Assembly: GCA_001689485.1 (NCBI GenBank)
Contig: LUJQ01000021.1
Span: 252,192 to 310,929 of the forward strand
Direction: 5' to 3'
From: Bacteroidales bacterium M6
GTDB taxonomy: Bacteria; Bacteroidota; Bacteroidia; Bacteroidales; Muribaculaceae
DNA: 58,738 bases
The notes beneath the pieces are model-generated. The model was given only the letters and a program-made list of their open reading frames with translations, did not search any database and had not been told where the DNA came from. This document shows, piece by piece, positions 7,171 to 16,349 of the stretch (its first letter is position 1; the number at the start of each line of letters is the position of its first letter). The position numbers and the translations under genes were made by a program.

Positions 7171-10100
7171 ATGAGTAACGAAAAAAAATTCCTGACCTGT
7201 GACGGTAATCAGGCTGCCGCGCATATCTCGTATATGTTCAGCGAAGTAGCCGCGATTTACCCCATCACCCCGTCGTCCACAATGGCGGAGTATGTTGATG
7301 AATGGGCTGCTGCCGGACGTAAGAACATCTTCGGCGAGACAGTGCTCGTGCAGGAAATGCAGTCGGAAGGTGGCGCCGCAGGTGCCGTCCACGGCTCCCT
7401 GCAGGCCGGCGCCCTCACCACAACCTACACCGCATCGCAAGGGCTCCTGCTGATGATTCCCAACATGTACAAAATTGCCGGCGAACAGCTTCCCTGTGTT
7501 TTCCACGTTTCGGCACGTACAATCGCATCCCACGCCCTCAGCATTTTCGGCGACCACCAGGATGTAATGTCGGTGCGTCAGACAGGCTTCGCCATGCTTT
7601 GCGAAGGCTCGGTGCAGGAAGTAATGGACCTCTCCGGAGTAGCACATCTTGCTACCATAAAGTCATCGATACCTTTTGTAAACTTCTTCGACGGTTTCCG
7701 CACATCGCACGAAATCCAGAAAATCGAGATGCTGGAGCAAGAACAGCTCGCCCCGCTGCTCGACCGTGAGGCACTCGCACGCTTCCGCCAGCAGGGACTC
7801 TCGCCCCAGGCACCCGTGTCGCGCGGCATGGCCGAAAACAGCGACGTGTTCTTCCAGCACCGCGAGGCATGCAACGCCACCTACGACAATGTACCTGCCG
7901 TTGTCGAGGAATACATGAACAAGATTTCGGAAATCACCGGGCGCAAATACGGCCTGTTCAACTACTACGGTGCCGAAGATGCCGAACGCGTGATTATCGC
8001 CATGGGTTCTGTAACCCAGGCCGCCCAGGAAGCCATCGACTCCATGATGGAAAAGGGTGAGAAAGTTGGTCTTGTATCCGTGCATCTCTACCGCCCGTTC
8101 TCGGCAAAGCACTTCCTGGCAGCAGTGCCTGCAACAGCGAAGCGCATCGCCGTTCTCGACCGCACAAAAGAACCCGGGGCAAACGGCGAACCCCTGTTGC
8201 TCGACGTCAAGGAATGCTTCTACGGCAAGGAAAACGCCCCCCTCATCGTTGGCGGACGCTACGGCCTCGCTTCGAAGGATACCACGCCCGCACAGATTAT
8301 CGGCGTGTTTGAAAACCTCGCCCTCCCCATGCCTAAGGATCACTTCACGGTAGGTATCGTTGACGACGTGACATTCACCTCGCTCCCCCTCCCCGAAGAA
8401 ATCGCACTGGGCGACAAGAGCACCTATGAAGCCAAATTCTACGGCCTCGGTGCCGACGGTACTGTCGGAGCCAACAAAAACTCCATCAAAATCATCGGCG
8501 ACAACACCAGCAAATACTGCCAGGCTTATTTCGCCTACGACTCGAAAAAGTCGGGCGGCTACACCTGCTCACACCTCCGTTTCGGCGATGCACCCATCCG
8601 TTCCACCTACCTGGTGAACACCCCCAACTTCGTGGCATGCCACGTGCAGGCATACCTCCACATGTATGACGTGACACGCGGTCTGCGCGACAACGGCACC
8701 TTCCTGCTCAACACCATCTGGGAAGGCGAGGAACTCGCCAAGAACCTCCCCGCGAAGGTCAAGAAATATTTCGCCGACCACAACATCACCGTCTACTACA
8801 TCAACGCGACCAAGATTGCACAGGAAATCGGCCTTGGCAACCGCACCAACACCATTCTCCAAAGCGCATTCTTCCGCATCACCGAGGTAATCCCCGTAGA
8901 CCTTGCCGTAGAACAGATGAAGAAATTCATCGTCAAGAGCTATGGCAAAAAAGGTCAGGATGTCGTCGACAAGAACTATGCGGCCGTCGACCGTGGTGGC
9001 GAATACCACAAGCTCGAAATCGACCCCGCATGGAGCAACCTCCCCGTCGAAGCGCCCGCGCCTAACGATGACCCCGAGTTCATCAACAAAATCGTGCGCC
9101 CCATCAACGCACAGGACGGCGACCTCCTGAAGGTTTCCGACTTTGCCGACCGCCCCAACGGTACGTGGGATAACGGCACTGCGGCATACGAAAAACGCGG
9201 TGTGGCAGCATTCGTGCCCGAATGGATTGAAGAAAACTGTATCCAGTGCAACAAGTGTGCATATGTATGCCCTCACGCTGCTATCCGTCCGTTCGTCATC
9301 ACCCCCGAGGAGATGGCAGGCGCACCGTTCGCTGAAAACGACACAATCCCCGCAATCGGCAAGCAATTTGCCGGAATGCGTTTCATGCAGGCTGTCGACG
9401 TGCTCGACTGCCTCGGCTGCGGCAACTGCGTTGACGTATGCCCCGGCAAGAAGGGCGTGAAGGCTCTCGAAATGAAGCCCCTCGAAACACAGCTCGAAGT
9501 GCAGAAGGAATGGGAATACTGTGTGAAGGATGTAGCTTCCAAGCAGGATCTCGTCGACATCACCGCAAACGTGAAGAACAGCCAGTTCGCAACACCGCTG
9601 TTCGAATTCTCGGGTGCATGCTCAGGTTGCGGCGAAACCCCGTATGTGAAACTTATCTCACAGCTCTACGGCGACCACGAAATGGTGGCAAACGCAACCG
9701 GTTGCTCTTCAATCTACTCCGGTTCGGTGCCCTCAACCCCCTATACCACCAACTTCCGCGGCCACGGGCCCGCATGGGGCAACTCCCTGTTCGAGGACTT
9801 TGCCGAATTCGGACTCGGTATGACCATCGCCAACGAAAAGATGCAGGAACGCCTCGTCGACCTCATGCAGCGTGCAACCACATGCGAGAAGTGCTGCGAC
9901 GAAATCAAGGCACAGGCTGCAAAATGGCTTGAAAACCGCGAAAGCGCCGTTGCGACACGCGAAGTGTTCGAAACAATCGTGCCGCTCTGCGAAGCTTGCG
10001 GCTGCGACATCTGCAAAGGCATCCTCGACCTCAAGAACTTCATCGTCAAGCGCAGCCAGTGGATTATCGCAGGCGACGGAGCAGCTTACGACATAGGTTT

Positions 10101-10740
10101 CGGCGGCCTCGACCACGTGCTCGCATCAGGCAAGAACATCAACATCATCGTGCTCGACACCGAGGTTTACTCCAACACCGGCGGCCAGGCATCAAAGGCA
10201 ACCCCCATCGGAGCAATTGCAAAATTCGCTGCCGCAGGCAAGCGCGTCCGCAAGAAAGACCTCGGCCTTATCGCCACAACCTACGGTTACGTTTACGCAG
10301 CCCAGGTTGCGATGGGAGCCGACAATGCCCAGACTCTCAAGGCCATCCGCGAAGCCGAAGCTTACGACGGGCCTTCGATAATCATTGCATACTCACCCTG
10401 TATCAGCCACGGCCTCCGCGCAGGCATGGGCCGGTCGCAGCATGAGGAAGCCGAAGCAGTTGCATGCGGCTACTGGCACCTTTGGCGCTACAACCCCGCT
10501 CTCGAAGCCGAAGGGAAGAACCCCTTCTCGCTCGACAGCAAGGAACCCAACTGGGACGAATTCGAAAACTTCCTCAAGGGCGAAGTCCGTTACGCTTCCG
10601 TAATGAAGCAGTACCCCGCCGAGGCAGCCGAACTCTTCGCAGCCGCCAAAGACAACGCCCGCTGGCGCTACAACAACTACCTCCGCCTCTCCCGCGCACA
10701 GTGGGGCACAACCGGCGAAGGAACTCCCGAAGTAAACTAA
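7171..10740 (+). CDS. nifJ: Pyruvate:ferredoxin (flavodoxin) oxidoreductase
   Basis: A single-chain homodimeric enzyme of 1189 residues, the usual length. It oxidises pyruvate with CoA to acetyl-CoA and CO2, reducing ferredoxin, and is the main pyruvate outlet in anaerobic Bacteroidales. Domains visible in order are: an N-terminal substrate/TPP pyrimidine domain (YPITPSSTM near residue 30); the gamma domain; a two-cluster ferredoxin domain (CIQCNKCAYVCP and CLGCGNCVDVCP at about 690-760); the proximal-cluster cysteines (CSGCGETP); and the TPP-binding domain with GDGAAYDIGFGG and NTGGQASKATP. All cluster cysteines are present. It has its own terminator at 10769-10811. The start is supported by the conserved N-terminus beginning soon after Met1. 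Confidence 0.96.
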   Translation: MSNEKKFLTCDGNQAAAHISYMFSEVAAIYPITPSSTMAEYVDEWAAAGRKNIFGETVLVQEMQSEGGAAGAVHGSLQAGALTTTYTASQGLLLMIPNMYKIAGEQLPCVFHVSARTIASHALSIFGDHQDVMSVRQTGFAMLCEGSVQEVMDLSGVAHLATIKSSIPFVNFFDGFRTSHEIQKIEMLEQEQLAPLLDREALARFRQQGLSPQAPVSRGMAENSDVFFQHREACNATYDNVPAVVEEYMNKISEITGRKYGLFNYYGAEDAERVIIAMGSVTQAAQEAIDSMMEKGEKVGLVSVHLYRPFSAKHFLAAVPATAKRIAVLDRTKEPGANGEPLLLDVKECFYGKENAPLIVGGRYGLASKDTTPAQIIGVFENLALPMPKDHFTVGIVDDVTFTSLPLPEEIALGDKSTYEAKFYGLGADGTVGANKNSIKIIGDNTSKYCQAYFAYDSKKSGGYTCSHLRFGDAPIRSTYLVNTPNFVACHVQAYLHMYDVTRGLRDNGTFLLNTIWEGEELAKNLPAKVKKYFADHNITVYYINATKIAQEIGLGNRTNTILQSAFFRITEVIPVDLAVEQMKKFIVKSYGKKGQDVVDKNYAAVDRGGEYHKLEIDPAWSNLPVEAPAPNDDPEFINKIVRPINAQDGDLLKVSDFADRPNGTWDNGTAAYEKRGVAAFVPEWIEENCIQCNKCAYVCPHAAIRPFVITPEEMAGAPFAENDTIPAIGKQFAGMRFMQAVDVLDCLGCGNCVDVCPGKKGVKALEMKPLETQLEVQKEWEYCVKDVASKQDLVDITANVKNSQFATPLFEFSGACSGCGETPYVKLISQLYGDHEMVANATGCSSIYSGSVPSTPYTTNFRGHGPAWGNSLFEDFAEFGLGMTIANEKMQERLVDLMQRATTCEKCCDEIKAQAAKWLENRESAVATREVFETIVPLCEACGCDICKGILDLKNFIVKRSQWIIAGDGAAYDIGFGGLDHVLASGKNINIIVLDTEVYSNTGGQASKATPIGAIAKFAAAGKRVRKKDLGLIATTYGYVYAAQVAMGADNAQTLKAIREAEAYDGPSIIIAYSPCISHGLRAGMGRSQHEEAEAVACGYWHLWRYNPALEAEGKNPFSLDSKEPNWDEFENFLKGEVRYASVMKQYPAEAAELFAAAKDNARWRYNNYLRLSRAQWGTTGEGTPEVN

Positions 10741-10768
10741 CCAGCTATATAGCTGACCTGTAAAACAC

Positions 10769-10811
10769 CAACCGCAGCCCGTATTACCGGCGCTGCGGTT
10801 GCTTTTTTATT
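10769..10811 (+). terminator. Rho-independent terminator after nifJ
   Basis: A 10-bp perfect stem, CAACCGCAGC (10769-10778) with its complement at 10792-10801, has a 13-nt loop and is followed by CTTTTTTATT. It lies 28 nt after the oxidoreductase stop. Confidence 0.88.
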
Positions 10812-10923
10812 ACATCAGAGCAACCTACAGATCCCTACCCGCCTTGCCATCTCTCAACAAATAGAAAACCGGCAAACCATCCAAACTTTCAAACCCTACC
10901 TACCTTTTTAGCCAAATTTTGAG

Positions 10924-10931
10924 TACCTTTG
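10924..10931 (+). promoter_or_regulatory. -7 promoter element directly before the methyltransferase start
   Basis: TACCTTTG matches the Bacteroidetes -7 consensus TAnnTTTG. Its end is only 6 nt before the ATG at 10938, so transcription would start at or next to the start codon and the mRNA would be leaderless. No good TTTG is seen about 20 bp upstream. Confidence 0.5.
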
Positions 10932-10937
10932 CATTAA

Positions 10938-11909
10938 ATGTACACATCCCTGGAAATATGCGCTGGTGCCGGAGGACAAGCTTTAGGGTTAGAACGCGCC
11001 GGATTCAATCATACACTATTGGTAGAGTATGAACCATCTTATTGTGCCTGTCTTAAAGAAAACAGACCTGGCTGGGATGTAAGATGTATGGATGTACACA
11101 ACCTGTCGGGCATCCCGTACTACAATAGGATTGACCTGCTTTCCGGCGGAGTGCCATGTCCCCCATTCAGCCATGCCGGCAAACAATTAGGAGCTGACGA
11201 CGAACGCGACCTTTTTCCTGAAATGATAAGGCTCGCCGCAGAAATAAACCCCAAAGTAGTAATGATTGAAAATGTCAGGGGGTTTCTCGACCAAAAATTC
11301 TCGGAATATCGTGAACGAATAATCAATGAAATCGAAACATTAGGATATAACACCCATATCCAGCTTTTAAATGCAAGCGACTACGGGGTTCCTCAATTAC
11401 GGCCACGCGTTGTGATAATAGGTGTACGTAATGACCTCACAGACACATTCTCATTTCCACCCAGACAGCGGCAACCTGCACCAACAGTAGGCGAGGCATT
11501 ATTCGACTTAATGTCTGAAAACGAATGGCAAGGTGCTGCCGAATGGAGAAACAATGCTTCTACCATCGCCCCGACACTGGTAGGCGGCAGTAAAAAACAC
11601 GGAGGGCCTGATTTAGGTCCGACCAGGGCACGCAAAGCATGGGCCGCAATCGGGATTGAAGGAAAAAGCATCGCAAACGATGCACCACAAAAAGATTTCA
11701 CAGGCATGCCACGGCTGACACCACGCATGATGGCCCGTATCCAGGGATTTCCTGACTCATGGTCATTTGGAGAACGAAAAACAACCGCATGCCGCATGAT
11801 TGGAAATGCTTTTCCTCCACCTATGGCCGAAGCCGTGGGCAAACAGATTTTTAAATTACTCTACCATAATGAATGCATTGATTACAGCTGCAAGGAAAAA
11901 ATATCATGA
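10938..11909 (+). CDS. C5-cytosine DNA methyltransferase, M.NgoMIV-like (GCCGGC)
   Basis: A 323-residue enzyme that protects host DNA by 5-methylcytosine. The motifs are in canonical order: motif I CAGAGGQALGLERAGF (residues 8-23), the catalytic loop GGVPCPPFS with Cys74, ENV at 111-113, the QLRPRVVIIG strand (motif VIII), and motifs IX-X ending RMIGNAFPPPMAEAVG. Segments such as APTLVGGSKKHGGPDLGP and ARIQGFPDSW are those I associate with M.NgoMIV, and the neighbouring nuclease is NgoMIV-like, so the predicted target is GCCGGC. The 3' end overlaps the nuclease gene by 41 bp. Base composition is AT-richer than nifJ and mutS on either side, suggesting transfer of the pair. Confidence 0.9.
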   Translation: MYTSLEICAGAGGQALGLERAGFNHTLLVEYEPSYCACLKENRPGWDVRCMDVHNLSGIPYYNRIDLLSGGVPCPPFSHAGKQLGADDERDLFPEMIRLAAEINPKVVMIENVRGFLDQKFSEYRERIINEIETLGYNTHIQLLNASDYGVPQLRPRVVIIGVRNDLTDTFSFPPRQRQPAPTVGEALFDLMSENEWQGAAEWRNNASTIAPTLVGGSKKHGGPDLGPTRARKAWAAIGIEGKSIANDAPQKDFTGMPRLTPRMMARIQGFPDSWSFGERKTTACRMIGNAFPPPMAEAVGKQIFKLLYHNECIDYSCKEKIS

Positions 11910-12726
11910 ATCCCTGATTGCCGATAATATTCTAACCATCGACAGCAAGGGCATTCCCAGCAACGCAGACAAATCATCACGCCTTTCAATATCGATTTCT
12001 CGCCATATTATTGAAAATCTGACTGCTGAAACACATGATAAAATAACAGGACAGTCATCTGGCGCCAAATTTGAGACTGCCAATATGCAATTCTTATGTG
12101 ACACGTTCCTACATTTGGAGCATCTGAGACCAGGTAAATGGCATATTGAGAAACTTGGCAATAGGAATAATATCAAGACTTCATCCTTCATACAATACGA
12201 GCATCTTGATTATCTGAACAATATTGCCAGACGTGACTCTCAATTAGCAGCTACATTAGGCAATGATTATATGGTAGCACCCGATATTGTGATATTCAGG
12301 GAACCAGAACCTGACGATATTATCAATTCTGCACGGACAATCGTCGACCAAAACACATGCACATTGGCCGACATACGCAAATGCAACAATCAATTACCAA
12401 TACTCCATGCATCTATTTCTGCAAAATGGACTATGCGTAGTGACCGGGCTCAAAACAGTCGTACTGAGGCACTTGGTTTGATTCGCAATAGAAAAGGAAA
12501 ACTTCCGCATATCGCAGTTGTCACAGGAGAACCGCTCCCGTCTCGGCTGGCATCATTGGCACTTGGCACTGGCGATATAGACTGTCTGTATCATTTTGCC
12601 TTATATGAATTAATCGAAGCTGTGCAGACCTGTCACGCAGAAGACGCCATGGACATGCTTGACATTCTAATCACAGGGAAGCGGCTCAAAGATATAAGCG
12701 ACCTACCTCTTGATCTTGCGATATAA
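11869..12726 (+). CDS. Type II restriction endonuclease, NgoMIV family
   Basis: I place the start at the ATG at 11869, giving 285 residues (NgoMIV has 286) with an N-terminus MNALITAARKKYHESL that aligns with NgoMIV. The active-site residues line up one position earlier than in NgoMIV: Glu69 (KFE), Asp139 (APDIVI) and Lys186 (SISAKWT). The C-terminal GKRLKDISDLPLDLA is shared almost exactly. Expected activity is tetrameric cleavage of GCCGGC, which requires two sites. A longer reading from 11800 would add 23 residues inside the methyltransferase gene and lacks homology. The 41-bp overlap with the methyltransferase suggests coupled translation, with the protective enzyme made first. Confidence 0.9.
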   Translation: MNALITAARKKYHESLIADNILTIDSKGIPSNADKSSRLSISISRHIIENLTAETHDKITGQSSGAKFETANMQFLCDTFLHLEHLRPGKWHIEKLGNRNNIKTSSFIQYEHLDYLNNIARRDSQLAATLGNDYMVAPDIVIFREPEPDDIINSARTIVDQNTCTLADIRKCNNQLPILHASISAKWTMRSDRAQNSRTEALGLIRNRKGKLPHIAVVTGEPLPSRLASLALGTGDIDCLYHFALYELIEAVQTCHAEDAMDMLDILITGKRLKDISDLPLDLAI

Positions 12727-12781
12727 TATCAATCAAAGTCTTACTATCTAACATTTTTCAATTTAAATTCTAACAGTCACT

Positions 12782-15427
12782 ATGGCAAAAAAGGTTGCGG
12801 AGACACCGTTGATGAAGCAGTATTTCGAAATGAAGCAGAAACACCCCGACGCAGTGCTGCTGTTTCGTGTCGGCGACTTCTATGAAACGTTCTGCGATGA
12901 CGCCATAACCACTTCCGAAATTCTAGGGATAACACTGACCCGGCGTGCCAACGGGTCGGCTTCGTCAATCGAACTTGCAGGCTTTCCCCACCATGCCCTC
13001 GACACCTACCTGCCGAAACTGGTACGTGCAGGAAAACGTGTGGCCATATGCGAGCAGCTCGAAGACCCCAAACTGACCAAAAAACTCGTAAAACGTGGCA
13101 TCACCGAGCTTGTAACACCCGGGGTGGCGATGAACGACAACGTGCTCGACCACCGCGAAAACAATTTCCTCGCCGCCGTGCATTTCACAAAAGGAAATGC
13201 CAAAAACGGAATCGGGGTAGCCTTCCTCGACATCTCAACCGGGGAATTCCTCACCGCCGAAGGGCCGGCCGAATATATCGACAAACTGCTTGGCAACTTC
13301 TCGCCAAAGGAAGTGCTGGTTGAGCGCGGCAACCGCCAGCGGCTCGATGACAGTTTCACAGGGCGCTACCTGGCATTCGAACTCGAGGACTGGATTTTCA
13401 CCGACCAGTCAGCCATGGAGCGACTGCTCAAACAATTCGAGACCTCTTCGCTAAAAGGTTTCGGCATCAACAAAATGCCTGCCGCCATTGTGGCTTCCGG
13501 CGCAATCCTTCATTACCTCGATATAACCCGCCACACCCGCACAGGCCACATAACGCGCCTGAGCCGCATCGAGGAAGACACCTTCGTGCGTCTAGACAAA
13601 TTCACCATACGCAACCTAGAGCTGCTCAACCCGCTCGGGGAGGACGGCAAAAGCCTCCTCGATATTATCGACCGCACCGTCAGCCCGATGGGGGCACGGA
13701 TGTTGCGGCGGTGGGTCACATTCCCTCTCAAAGACCCAAAGAAAATCAATGCCCGCCTCGACGCCCTTGAATATTTCTTCAAAAACCCCGACGACCGCGA
13801 AAACCTGCGCGAACAACTCGAACGCATAGGCGACCTCGAACGTCTGATAGCAAAAGTGGCGGCATGCCGGATTTCCCCACGCGAGGTGGTGCAGGTGCGC
13901 AACGCCCTGACCGCCATCGAACCGATAAAGGCAACCCTTGAACAAGCCGAATCCGCCCCTCTTAAAGCAATCGGCGAACAACTCAACCCATGCGCGTTGA
14001 TGCGCGACCGCATCGCTGCCGAAATCGTCGACGAAGCCCCCAACCAGCTCAACCGTGGCAATGTGATAAAGCCCGGTGTCGACACCGAACTTGACCAACT
14101 GCGGGAAATCGCCTACCAGGGTAAAGACTACCTGCTGAAAATACAACGCCGGGAAGTGGAAGCAACAGGCATCACAAGCCTGAAAATCGGCTATAACAAC
14201 GTGTTCGGCTACTATATCGAAGTGACCAACACCCATAAGGACAAAGTGCCTCAGCAATGGATACGCAAACAGACACTTGTCAACGCCGAACGCTATATAA
14301 CCCAAGAATTAAAAGAATACGAGGAAAAAATCCTGACAGCCCAGGAACGCATCGAAATCATTGAGACCAGGCTATACAACGACCTGGTAAACCGCCTGGC
14401 AGAATACGTGACGGCCATACTTGCCGACGCACAGCTGCTGGCCCGCATCGACTGCCTGCTGTCGCTGACCCGCGTGGCTATAGAAAACAAGTATAACCGC
14501 CCGGTAGTCGACGATTCACTTAAAATCGACATCCGCGAAGGTCGTCACCCTGTAATCGAGAAGGAGCTGCCTGTCGGTGTCCCGTATATATCCAACAGTG
14601 TCTGTCTCGACAACGACGACACACAGATAATGATGATTACCGGCCCCAACATGTCGGGTAAATCCGCCCTGCTGCGTTCAACCGCGCTCAACGTGCTGCT
14701 GGCACAAATCGGCAGCTTCGTAGCGGCAGAATCAGCCCATATAGGCGTAGTCGATAAAATCTTCACACGTGTAGGCGCATCCGACAACATCTCGCTCGGA
14801 GAGTCGACATTCATGGTCGAGATGAACGAGGCCGCCTCAATCCTCAACAACATGAGCCGACGCTCGCTCATACTGTTCGACGAACTCGGACGCGGCACCT
14901 CAACCTACGACGGCATATCCATAGCCTGGGCTATCGTGGAACATATCAACGCATCACCCCTACGCCCAAAAACACTCTTTGCCACCCACTACCACGAATT
15001 GAACGAAATGGAGGAATCCTATCCTGGGGTGGTAAATTTCAACGTCGCAGTCAAGGAAATCGACGGCAAAGTGGTGTTCCTGCGCAAACTCGCACGCGGC
15101 GGAAGCGAACATAGTTTCGGCATACATGTGGCAAAACTCGCCGGCATGCCCCGCGCCATCGTGGAACGTGCCGCAAACGTACTCCGCCAACTCGAGGAAG
15201 CCAACCGCCACTCCCCCGTGGCATCCACCACCACAAGTGGCAACAGGTCATGTGCCATGCCGAAAATAGATTCAGCCTCCGGCATGCAACTCAGCTTCTT
15301 CCAGCTCGACGACCCCATCCTCTCGCAAATCCGCGACGAAATCCTCAACCTCAACATCAACAACCTCTCCCCCCTCCAGGCCCTCAACAAACTATCCGAC
15401 ATCCGCGCCATCCTCACCGGCAAATAA
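12782..15427 (+). CDS. mutS: DNA mismatch repair protein MutS
   Basis: An 881-residue mismatch-recognition ATPase. The mismatch-intercalating Phe-x-Glu motif is present (GDFYETF, Phe33 and Glu35). Connector, lever and clamp domains occupy about 130-560. The ATPase has Walker A TGPNMSGKS near 620 and Walker B LILFDELGRG near 696, followed by a helix-turn-helix end. Typical length is about 850-880. The C-terminal part includes a Ser/Thr-rich linker (SPVASTTTSGN) before the tail. It lies 55 nt after the nuclease gene, but I see no strong promoter in that gap. Its 3' end is followed by REP doublets. Confidence 0.97.
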   Translation: MAKKVAETPLMKQYFEMKQKHPDAVLLFRVGDFYETFCDDAITTSEILGITLTRRANGSASSIELAGFPHHALDTYLPKLVRAGKRVAICEQLEDPKLTKKLVKRGITELVTPGVAMNDNVLDHRENNFLAAVHFTKGNAKNGIGVAFLDISTGEFLTAEGPAEYIDKLLGNFSPKEVLVERGNRQRLDDSFTGRYLAFELEDWIFTDQSAMERLLKQFETSSLKGFGINKMPAAIVASGAILHYLDITRHTRTGHITRLSRIEEDTFVRLDKFTIRNLELLNPLGEDGKSLLDIIDRTVSPMGARMLRRWVTFPLKDPKKINARLDALEYFFKNPDDRENLREQLERIGDLERLIAKVAACRISPREVVQVRNALTAIEPIKATLEQAESAPLKAIGEQLNPCALMRDRIAAEIVDEAPNQLNRGNVIKPGVDTELDQLREIAYQGKDYLLKIQRREVEATGITSLKIGYNNVFGYYIEVTNTHKDKVPQQWIRKQTLVNAERYITQELKEYEEKILTAQERIEIIETRLYNDLVNRLAEYVTAILADAQLLARIDCLLSLTRVAIENKYNRPVVDDSLKIDIREGRHPVIEKELPVGVPYISNSVCLDNDDTQIMMITGPNMSGKSALLRSTALNVLLAQIGSFVAAESAHIGVVDKIFTRVGASDNISLGESTFMVEMNEAASILNNMSRRSLILFDELGRGTSTYDGISIAWAIVEHINASPLRPKTLFATHYHELNEMEESYPGVVNFNVAVKEIDGKVVFLRKLARGGSEHSFGIHVAKLAGMPRAIVERAANVLRQLEEANRHSPVASTTTSGNRSCAMPKIDSASGMQLSFFQLDDPILSQIRDEILNLNINNLSPLQALNKLSDIRAILTGK

Positions 15428-15439
15428 CCCCTCCGCACT

Positions 15440-15586
15440 GTAGAGACGGGATAGCATCCCGTCTCTGATAGCATCCCGTCTCAACACCCCGTCCCAGATC
15501 CACATCCCTGATAACCCCCTCTCCAAACATAATCCCGCCTAATACATAATCCCTATCCCTGAGACGGGATAGCATCCCGTCTCTAC
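15440..15586. repeat. REP doublet (REPIN) upstream of the RAYT gene
   Basis: Two palindromic repeats face each other. Each has a GTAG tetranucleotide running into the arm GAGACGGGAT, a 3-nt AGC/GCT loop and the complementary arm ATCCCGTCTC. The first (15440-15465) has GTAG on the left. The second (15561-15586) is inverted, with CTAC on the right. A half copy (15467-15482) sits between them. This is the layout of a REPIN, two inverted REPs separated by about 95 bp. Confidence 0.85.
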
Positions 15587-15608
15587 CACCCCCGTCAAAT
15601 CTGTTACC

Positions 15609-16088
15609 ATGACTCTCTTCAACAAAAAATACCGTGTGGAAACCGCACGTGCCGACTGGCATGATTACACCGCAGGCACATATTTCGTCACAATCTGCAC
15701 ACACCACATGGCAAACTATTTTGGCGAAATCTCGGATGATGCCTTGTTATGTCCAACTCCCGCCGGGAAAATCGCCATCCAGGAATTAATCACCCTTCCA
15801 ACATACAAGCCATCTGTAACCCTGCACATCTATGTTGTCATGCCTAACCACATCCACCTGCTTTTATCCATCAGCGATAAAACCATGCGGCTTTCCCAAA
15901 TAATCGGAGCCTTTAAAGCTGCCATATCCCGAAAATGCAACGCCTCGCATATCCCATTTAAATGGCAGACCCGCTTCCACGACCACATCGTACGCACTCC
16001 CGCCGCCTTCAACCAAATACAACACTACATCCACAACAATCCCAAAACCTGGGCCGCCGACTGCTTCCACCCTCACAACCGCCCGTAG
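15609..16088 (+). CDS. REP-associated tyrosine transposase (RAYT), Y1/HUH family
   Basis: A 159-residue single-domain Y1 transposase. The HUH metal motif is HIH at residues 81-83 (VVMPNHIHLLL). The catalytic tyrosine is Tyr140 in IQHYIHNNP, where RAYTs carry their conserved Tyr. The N-terminal TYFVTICT strand is typical. RAYTs nick and join REP single strands and are usually single-copy, domesticated genes surrounded by their own REPs. Here REP doublets lie 22 nt upstream and overlap the stop codon. The frame is intact, so the protein is presumably active. The stop TAG (16086-16088) is part of the GTAG of the downstream REP. Confidence 0.88.
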   Translation: MTLFNKKYRVETARADWHDYTAGTYFVTICTHHMANYFGEISDDALLCPTPAGKIAIQELITLPTYKPSVTLHIYVVMPNHIHLLLSISDKTMRLSQIIGAFKAAISRKCNASHIPFKWQTRFHDHIVRTPAAFNQIQHYIHNNPKTWAADCFHPHNRP

Positions 16089-16237
16089 AGACGGGATAGC
16101 ATCCCGTCTCTGATAGCATCCCGTCTCTGATAACATCCCCGCCCAAGATAACACCTCATCTCAAAGAGCACCATCCTGAATAACACCTAGTACATCACCC
16201 CCCAACAAACGGAGACGGGATGCTATCCCGTCTCTAC
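16085..16237. repeat. REP doublet (REPIN) downstream of the RAYT gene
   Basis: A forward REP at 16085-16110 (GTAG first) and an inverted REP at 16212-16237 (CTAC last) are built from the same 10-bp arms as the upstream doublet, with opposite loop sequence AGC versus GCT. A half copy (16112-16127) and a degenerate TGATAACATCCC follow the first. The doublet is 153 bp long, against 147 bp upstream. Confidence 0.85.
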
Positions 16238-16349
16238 ATCGCGGCAAAATGACAAAACGGCAGGGCAACATTTTGGCATGGTGTTTGTTATTATAAATAA
16301 GGGGCGGTATGCCCGATTTGAAACACCAGAAACTTATTATAACTTAATT

